Origin: Clostridiales bacterium UBA6981
GTDB taxonomy: Bacteria; Bacillota; Clostridia; Oscillospirales; Oscillospiraceae
Assembly: GCA_002450075.1 (NCBI GenBank)
Contig: DJYJ01000008.1
Span: forward strand, 1-18,647
DNA: 18,647 bases
Direction of reading: 5' to 3'
In this document: positions 13,158 through 18,647 of the stretch, one piece after another
Layout: every line of letters begins with the position of its first letter
Numbering within the stretch: position 1 is the stretch's first letter
Program-made: the position numbers and the translations under genes
Notes under the pieces: generated by a model
What the model was told of the DNA's origin: nothing
What the model saw: the letters and a program-made list of their open reading frames with translations, nothing else
Databases searched by the model: none

Positions 13158-15266
13158 TCAGCCCTCGCCGCCGGCGTCACCGCCGCCGGATTCGGGATCC
13201 GGCTCGGGATCAGGCTCCGGCTCCGGCGCGGGCGCGGGATCCGGCTCGGGTTCCGGCGTGGGATCGGGCGTCGAGGGGGTGGGCGTGCTGACGACTGTCG
13301 GCGCGGGCTCGTCGTCATCGTCGTCCGGGATCGCGGGCCAGCGGATCTCGTCCTCGGGGATGTGGTAATAGCTGTATACCTTGTCGGTCTCGACCACGCG
13401 GCCGTCGGGGTAGGTGATGCGGCGGTAGTTCCACGCGCCGTAGCCCACCTGGACGTCCAGGTCGTATTTCTCGCGGTATTCTTCGTCATACGCGGCGTAG
13501 GAGCCGTGGATGATGTCCACGACGGCGCCGTCCTCGTCCGTGCCCCAGATCTCGATCGTCAGCTGGCGGCCGCTGTCGTCGACCCAGGCCTTGAGCTTGA
13601 TCGGATAGCTGCGGTCGTTCGTAAAGACGAAGTTGGTGCTGGGCCAGTCGACGGTCGCGTCCAGGCCCGCGTCGAGATAGCCGACGAGCATCGTGTGGCA
13701 GACGCGCTCGTTGACCTTGAGGTTGGCATACTGTACGGCGTTGTACAGCGTGGAGGATACCTGGCAGATGCCGCCGCCGAGACCCATCTCGTGCGCCGTG
13801 CCGTTATAGGTCGGCGCGGGCAGGAAGCCGGCCTCAGCCGTTCTCTCGCCGACGACCTCGTTGTACGAGAAGGAATCGCCGGGCTGCATGACCATATCGT
13901 TAAAGCGGCTGCAGGCCAGGCGGATGTTGGAGATGCGGTTTGCCGTGCTGCCCCACAGATAGGTCATGCAGTCGCCGAGCTTGTCGTGGAACATGACTTC
14001 CTTGAGCTTTTCGGCCGTGATCTCGGGGTCGATCATCTTGATGGGGATCTCGATCGTCTCCATCACAGCGGCGGCCTCCCACTGTGCCTCGGCCTTCGCC
14101 ACGTCGACCTCCATGCCCTTGACCTCGGGGATGATCTCGTCCTTCTCCGGGTCGTAATAGGCGTTGGCGACCTCCTTGGTATGCTCGGCCGCGATGGCCG
14201 CGAAGTCGGGCTTTACGATCTCGCCGGTCTGGATCTCGGTCCAGTTGAGCTTTTTCTCTCCGGCGAGCAGCGCCTCGCGCACACGCGCGGCGATCGCCTT
14301 GCGGTCAAGCGTGATCTGACCCGCGCCCTTGACCATGACCAGCATCGATCTGTCCTGGTCGACGGTGTAGATCTCGCCCTTTGTGACCTCGTCGAATTCG
14401 TCGACAGCCTTGTTCACCTTGTCGGCGATATACTTCTCGTCCACCGTCAGCTCGGCGTGGCTGAGATCCTTGGGGCTGAGCAGATCGCCGATATAGGTGA
14501 TCAGGTTCTGCATCCAGTCGTCGCTGTGGCCGTAGGCGTAGGCCTGCGCGGCCGCGTCCTCGTTTTTCAGCACAAGTCCGGCCGTGAGGTAGTCCAGGTC
14601 GAAGCTCACACCCTCGGGCAGCGTCACCGTCAGCGTTCCGCCGGCCTTCTCTTCCCACTTGGCGTCCTCAAGCGCTTTGACGGTCTGCTCCTGCGTCATG
14701 CCGCCGACGTAGACCTCGCCGATATAGACGTTCGGCAGGTTGGTGGGGCTGTTGGTGATCAGATACCCGCCGACGACGGCGCCGCCGCAGAGGATGATCG
14801 CCAGCGCGACGATCACGATCAGCGCGATCAGCCCGCGGCGCGCGGCCCTGCCGGCCTTTTTGCGCTTGGCGGCCTTTTTGTTCGCCTCGGCCTTTTCCTC
14901 GGCCGTCGCCTCCGCCGGGGCGGCTTTTCCCTCCGCGCTCTTTTTCTTCTTTTTTACGGGCGCGTCGGCCGCCGCGGTCTCATCCGCAGCCGCCTTTTTC
15001 TTCTTTTTTGCGCGCTTTTCCTCCGGCGCGGTCTTCTCTTCCTCCGCGACGGGTTTTTTCTTCTTCTTTACGGGCTTTTCCGCAGCGGCGTCTTCCTCCG
15101 CAGCGGGCTTCTTTTTCTTTTTGCCCGTGTCCGTCGCGGCTTCCTCCGGGGCGGTCACGCCCTGATCCGGCGCCGGCGCGGCGTCCGTTTCCGGCGCGGA
15201 GCCGTCCAGATCGGAAAACAGCTCTCTGTCAAGCCATTCCGGATAGTCTCTTTTTTCTTCGCTCAT
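13158..15266 (-). CDS. VanW-domain envelope protein with lysine-repeat cytoplasmic tail
   Basis: This is a 702-residue single-pass protein. Residues 1-140 are predicted cytoplasmic and low complexity, with four KKKKK blocks (49, 67, 87, 105) spaced 18-20 residues in an Ala/Glu background. A transmembrane helix spans about 145-169. The exported part has putative peptidoglycan-binding repeats (about 175-425), then the VanW domain (about 434-565) with the hallmark GLGGGICQVSSTLYNA. The tail from 657 is acidic and Pro-rich. VanW is named from vancomycin-resistance clusters, but its reaction is not established, and this protein should not be read as resistance. Its start overlaps the hemW stop (ATGA). 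A wall-associated role is inferred. Confidence 0.87.
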   Translation of the reverse strand: MSEEKRDYPEWLDRELFSDLDGSAPETDAAPAPDQGVTAPEEAATDTGKKKKKPAAEEDAAAEKPVKKKKKPVAEEEKTAPEEKRAKKKKKAAADETAAADAPVKKKKKSAEGKAAPAEATAEEKAEANKKAAKRKKAGRAARRGLIALIVIVALAIILCGGAVVGGYLITNSPTNLPNVYIGEVYVGGMTQEQTVKALEDAKWEEKAGGTLTVTLPEGVSFDLDYLTAGLVLKNEDAAAQAYAYGHSDDWMQNLITYIGDLLSPKDLSHAELTVDEKYIADKVNKAVDEFDEVTKGEIYTVDQDRSMLVMVKGAGQITLDRKAIAARVREALLAGEKKLNWTEIQTGEIVKPDFAAIAAEHTKEVANAYYDPEKDEIIPEVKGMEVDVAKAEAQWEAAAVMETIEIPIKMIDPEITAEKLKEVMFHDKLGDCMTYLWGSTANRISNIRLACSRFNDMVMQPGDSFSYNEVVGERTAEAGFLPAPTYNGTAHEMGLGGGICQVSSTLYNAVQYANLKVNERVCHTMLVGYLDAGLDATVDWPSTNFVFTNDRSYPIKLKAWVDDSGRQLTIEIWGTDEDGAVVDIIHGSYAAYDEEYREKYDLDVQVGYGAWNYRRITYPDGRVVETDKVYSYYHIPEDEIRWPAIPDDDDDEPAPTVVSTPTPSTPDPTPEPEPDPAPAPEPEPDPEPDPESGGGDAGGEG

Positions 15267-16561
15267 AGCTGTTCCTCACTGCTGGATTGTTCTTTGCTCT
15301 CGCCGCCCGCCTGCTGCTGATACAGCTCGGTGAACAGCTCCTCCTCGCTCTTGGGGACGGAAATCTTCTCCTCGGCCTCATAGGCCTCGCTGAGCCAGGG
15401 CGTCCCTTCGATGCGGCCGCTGGTCTGCGCCTCAAGCAGAATGCCGATCAGCGTGTTCGAAATCAGGAAGCCCGGCACCGTAAAGTGCCATCTCCCCTCG
15501 TCCTCCGTGGCCCAGCCCTTCTGGCGGAAGGCCAGAAGCGCCTGGTGGATCGGGCGCCAGTCGCACTGGGTACGGATGCGGTAATCCCGCTCGGAGATCC
15601 CGCGCACCGTGCGCATGCCGAGCATCACATACTCCACCGCGCGCTCGAGCGGGTCGACGCGCTGGTATTCGTCGATGATGCTGACCTGCTTTTCCACGCC
15701 CGTGATATACTTCTTCAGATCCTTCACAAAGCTGTAGCGCAGCGTGCCCACGCACGAGTGCGCCCCGGGGCCGAAGCCCATATAGTCGTCCAGGTTCCAG
15801 TATTTCAGGTTATGCCGCGATTCAAAGCCCGGCGCGCAGAAGTTCGACACCTCATACTGCCGGTAGCCGTAGCGTTCGAGCATTTCGGCGGCGTAGCAGT
15901 ACATGTCCGCCTGCTCGTCGTCGTCGGGCAGGATGGGCGAGTTGCGATACTCCTCGTACATCTGCGTGCCCTCCTCGAGGCGCAGCCCGTAGCAGGAGAT
16001 GTGCTCCGGGTGCATCTCGACGATGCGCGCGAGCGTCTCGGCCCAGTCGCTCTTGGTCTGGCTGGGCAGACCGTAGATGAGGTCAAGCGAGATGTTGTCA
16101 AAGCCGGCCTTGCGCGCGTTCTGATAGGTCTGCTGCGCCTGCTGGAAATTGTGCCGCCGCCCGATGAGCTTGAGCAGATTGTTGTCCGTGGCCTGCACGC
16201 CGATCGAAAGACGGTTCACGCCCTCCTCGCGCAGAAGCTTGAGCGCGTTGAAGCTGGTCGAATCGGGATTGCACTCGACGGTGACCTCGCTGTCGACGCG
16301 CACGTTTCCGTTGAGCTTGAGGGTGTTGAAGAGCTCGGCGAGCTTGTCCGCGCCGTAAAAGCTGGGCGTGCCGCCGCCGAAATAGATGCTGTCCACCTCA
16401 TAGGCCTTGATCGACTGGGCCGATTCCTTGAGATGATCGGTCAGCGCCTTGTGATAGTCCGGCATCAGATGCTCACAGCCCGCGAGAGAATAAAAGTCGC
16501 AGTAAGAGCATTTGCTTGCGCAGAACGGAATATGAATGTAGATTCCCAGCTTTTTGGCCAT
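15263..16561 (-). CDS. hemW: HemW-like radical SAM protein (formerly annotated coproporphyrinogen oxidase-like)
   Basis: This is a 432-residue protein. The radical SAM cluster motif C14-x3-C18-x2-C21 lies in IPFCASKCSYCDFY, and the GGGTPS motif follows at about 63-68. The Cys spacing and the N-terminal IYIHIPFC are HemW-like; HemW binds heme and is thought to act as a heme chaperone rather than as the oxidase HemN. The last 45 residues are acidic and Ser/Gln-rich beyond the usual HemW end. The ATG at 16561 has GGAG 9 nt upstream. It follows htpG by 73 nt and overlaps the VanW gene by 4 nt. Confidence 0.92.
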   Translation of the reverse strand: MAKKLGIYIHIPFCASKCSYCDFYSLAGCEHLMPDYHKALTDHLKESAQSIKAYEVDSIYFGGGTPSFYGADKLAELFNTLKLNGNVRVDSEVTVECNPDSTSFNALKLLREEGVNRLSIGVQATDNNLLKLIGRRHNFQQAQQTYQNARKAGFDNISLDLIYGLPSQTKSDWAETLARIVEMHPEHISCYGLRLEEGTQMYEEYRNSPILPDDDEQADMYCYAAEMLERYGYRQYEVSNFCAPGFESRHNLKYWNLDDYMGFGPGAHSCVGTLRYSFVKDLKKYITGVEKQVSIIDEYQRVDPLERAVEYVMLGMRTVRGISERDYRIRTQCDWRPIHQALLAFRQKGWATEDEGRWHFTVPGFLISNTLIGILLEAQTSGRIEGTPWLSEAYEAEEKISVPKSEEELFTELYQQQAGGESKEQSSSEEQL

Positions 16562-16634
16562 CGGTCAAAACTCCAAACGTATTTTTCCTCGGTTGTTGTT
16601 CGTTTATGATAAGCGATCAGCGCTTACTAAAAAA

Positions 16635-18545
16635 TCAGAATAGCTCGCTCACGTTTCGGGTCAGCTCGGCGGGATCGTCGAGGTCCGCGCCGGCCATCAG
16701 CTCGGAGAGCGAGGCGAGGATCGCGGCGAGCCTGGCCGCCTTTTCCTTATTCTCGGCAAACGCCGTCTGCAGCGCCTTGACGGCGGCGTGCTCCGGATTG
16801 AGCTCCAGCACGCGGCTGGCGCGCACCTTGCGCATCTCCTCGCTCGGTCCGCGGCGGAAGTATTTTTCCATCTCCAGCGTGACCGGTCCCTCGGTGGACA
16901 TCGCGCAGGGCAGATCGGAGAGCTTGGTGGAGAATCTCACCTTGGCAAAGCGCTCGCCCAGCGACTCCTTGATATAGTCGAGGAACTCCTTGTTCTCGAT
17001 GTCGCGCTCCTCGGCGGCCTTTTTCTCCTCGTCGGTATCAAAGCCGAGATCCTCGGTGACGACGTTGCAGAAGCCCTTGCCGTCCTGGTCGTGCAGCGCT
17101 TCGAGCACCATCTCGTCGAGCGGGGAGAGCAGATAGATCATCTCATAGCCGCGGCGGCGCACCTCTTCGCACTGGGGCAGGCTCATCGCGTGCTTGAGCG
17201 TATCGGAGGTGGCGAAATAAATGCTCTTCTGGCTCTCGGGCATGTTCTCGACATACTCCTTGAGCGTGACCTGCTTGTCCTCGCCGGTGTGGAAGATCAG
17301 CAGATCCTTCAGAAAATCCTTGTAGCGGCCGTACTCGTCGCAGACGCCGACCTTGAGGTGATAGCCGAAGTTCTTGAAGAACTCCTCGTACTTCGGCCGG
17401 TCGTCGCGCTGGAGCTTTTCGAGCTCGCCCTTGATCTTCTTTTCGAGATTCTGGCCGATGACGCGCAGCTGGCGGTCATGCTGCAGGATCTCGCGGGAGA
17501 TGTTGAGGCTCAGATCCGGGGAGTCGACCACGCCCTTGACGAACTCGAAATAGTCGTGCACGAGCTTGTCGCACTTCTCCATGATCATGACGCCGTTGGA
17601 ATAGAGCGTGATGCCGCCCTTGTTCTCGCCGTAGTACAATCCGGTGTTCTCCTCGCCGGGGACGAAGAGCATCGCCTTATAGGACACGGTGCCCTCGGCG
17701 TCGACGCGGATGAGGGCGCAGGGGTCCTTCACGTCGCGGTTCTGTTCTTTATAATAGGCAATGCAGTCGTCGTCGGTGACCTCATTGCGGCTGCGCTGCC
17801 AGATGGGGACCATGCTGTTGATCGTCTCGGTCTCCGTCACGGTCTTGTATTCGTACTTCGGTGAGCCGTCGTCGTTCTTCTCGCCGGTCTCCTCGCGCTC
17901 CTGTCTCGGCACGTCCATGCGGATCGGCCAGCGCACATAATCGGAATATTTGCGCACCAGGGCCTTGAGCTTCCAGATCTCGAGATAGGTGCCGTAGAGC
18001 TCGTCGTCGGTGTCGGCCTTGAGGTGCATGATCACGTCGGTGCCGACGCTCTCGCGCTCGCAGGGTGTGACGGTATAGCCGTCGGCGCCGGTGCTCTCCC
18101 ACATCACGCCGCTCTCCTCGCCGTACTTGCGGGTGATGACCGTGACCTTGTCGGAGACCATGAAGGCGGAGTAGAAGCCCACGCCGAACTGGCCGATGAT
18201 GGACAGATCCTCGCCCTTGCCCTCTTCCATGTCGTTTTTGAAGCTCAGCGAGCCGGACTTCGCGATCACGCCGAGGTTGTTTTCCGCTTCCTGCGCGGTC
18301 ATGCCGATGCCGTTGTCGCGGACCGTCAGCGTGCGCGCTTCCTTGTCGGGGATGATCTCGATGCGAAAATCGTCGCGGCTGAGGCCGACCTTGTCGTCGG
18401 TCAGCGAGAGATAGCAGAGCTTGTCGATCGCGTCCGAGGCGTTGGAGATGATCTCGCGCAGAAAGATCTCCTTGTTCGTGTAGATCGAATTGATCATCAG
18501 GTCGAGCAGACGCTTGGACTCGGCCTTGAACTGCTTTTTTGCCAT
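16635..18545 (-). CDS. htpG: Hsp90-family molecular chaperone HtpG
   Basis: This is a 636-residue chaperone. The N-terminal GHKL ATPase domain shows E31-IISNASDAIDK (Glu31 catalytic, Asn35 Mg/ATP), D77-NGIGMT and GQFGVGFYSAFMV (118-130). The middle domain has the conserved LNISREILQ stretch, and a dimerisation domain follows. It acts in the cytoplasm on client proteins. The start at 18545 has GGAGG 12 nt upstream; an earlier ATG at 18572 has no ribosome binding site. No CIRCE or CtsR box is seen near its promoter, so heat-shock control is not evident. It probably leads the htpG-hemW-vanW-metG transcript. Confidence 0.97.
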   Translation of the reverse strand: MAKKQFKAESKRLLDLMINSIYTNKEIFLREIISNASDAIDKLCYLSLTDDKVGLSRDDFRIEIIPDKEARTLTVRDNGIGMTAQEAENNLGVIAKSGSLSFKNDMEEGKGEDLSIIGQFGVGFYSAFMVSDKVTVITRKYGEESGVMWESTGADGYTVTPCERESVGTDVIMHLKADTDDELYGTYLEIWKLKALVRKYSDYVRWPIRMDVPRQEREETGEKNDDGSPKYEYKTVTETETINSMVPIWQRSRNEVTDDDCIAYYKEQNRDVKDPCALIRVDAEGTVSYKAMLFVPGEENTGLYYGENKGGITLYSNGVMIMEKCDKLVHDYFEFVKGVVDSPDLSLNISREILQHDRQLRVIGQNLEKKIKGELEKLQRDDRPKYEEFFKNFGYHLKVGVCDEYGRYKDFLKDLLIFHTGEDKQVTLKEYVENMPESQKSIYFATSDTLKHAMSLPQCEEVRRRGYEMIYLLSPLDEMVLEALHDQDGKGFCNVVTEDLGFDTDEEKKAAEERDIENKEFLDYIKESLGERFAKVRFSTKLSDLPCAMSTEGPVTLEMEKYFRRGPSEEMRKVRASRVLELNPEHAAVKALQTAFAENKEKAARLAAILASLSELMAGADLDDPAELTRNVSELF

Positions 18546-18588
18546 GGTTTTTGTTTGCCTCCGTTTAGACATAATTAACTAAAGATAC

Positions 18589-18616
18589 ATTATAACACAA
18601 ACTTCCAACATTTCAA
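18589..18616 (-). promoter_or_regulatory. htpG promoter
   Basis: TTGAAA (18616-18611) and a perfect TATAAT (18594-18589) on the minus strand are separated by 16 nt. The leader is about 35 nt. It is a vegetative sigma-A type promoter; no repressor palindrome is recognised. Confidence 0.75.
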
Positions 18617-18647
18617 CCGCTGACTTGGATCATAAGATTTTTTAAGG

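Noticed and set aside
13110..15320. Very long plus-strand open frame opposite the VanW gene, and a similar one at 11147-13144 opposite metG
   Set aside because: They are antisense to genes with clear domains, have no ribosome binding sites, and their Val/Leu/Gly/Asp/Arg-rich text is typical of the complement of high-GC coding DNA.
16562..16634. Terminator between htpG and hemW
   Set aside because: A 6-bp stem (TAAGCG/CGCTTA) exists but no T-run follows on the minus strand, so co-transcription is preferred.
18546..18647. CIRCE or CtsR heat-shock operator at htpG
   Set aside because: No TTAGCACTC-type inverted repeat or heptad direct repeat is present.

Overview
The window is a stretch of bacterial chromosome in which every supportable gene lies on the minus strand. 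Most of it looks like a high-GC gut Clostridium-class Firmicute (Oscillospiraceae/Ruminococcaceae-like; an inference, no taxonomic search was possible). The reasons are the rpmH-rnpA-yidD-yidC-jag order, AGGAGG ribosome binding sites, TTGACN/TATAAT promoters, a ThiT thiamine S-component behind a TPP riboswitch, a VanW-domain wall protein, and palindromic intergenic repeats.

Layout by ascending coordinate (transcription runs right to left). 1-3035: polyamine-type ABC transporter genes potA-potB-potC-potD, coupled by ATGA overlaps; potD is cut by the window edge. The ATPase is a mosaic: its N-terminal half reads like the methionine importer ATPase MetN and its C-terminal half like PotA. 3036-3790: a gene-poor stretch holding an interspersed repeat (copy A) and a compact transcription unit. 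That unit has a promoter, a highly structured leader of about 150 nt, a 36-residue Met/Cys-rich peptide and a strong terminator. 3791-4018: acpP. 4248-7273: jag, yidC, yidD, rnpA and rpmH (RNase P protein, ribosomal protein L34 and membrane-protein insertion). 7445-8219: thiT with its TPP riboswitch. 8216-8593: a small DUF559 nuclease-like gene beside an inverted pair of palindromic repeats. 8721-10785: two CobW-family GTPases, one with a His/Cys-rich tandem-repeat metal-binding insert, the other carrying a YcgQ-like C-terminal domain. 10786-11164: promoter, terminator and repeat copy B. 11165-18545: metG, vanW-domain gene, hemW and htpG, probably one transcript started at the htpG promoter.

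The strongest candidate for something undescribed is the unit at 3294-3677: a tiny protein with 11 Met and 3 Cys in 36 residues behind a structured leader. Downstream on the same strand lie repeat A and a gene whose 5' half is MetN-like. It may be a metal-binding mini-protein or a methionine/cysteine-sensing leader peptide; the sequence alone does not decide. Leucine and serine codon choice in the pot genes differs from the rest of the window, and the change appears to fall inside potA. The potA-D segment may therefore be recently acquired, or may be joined to this contig by misassembly.
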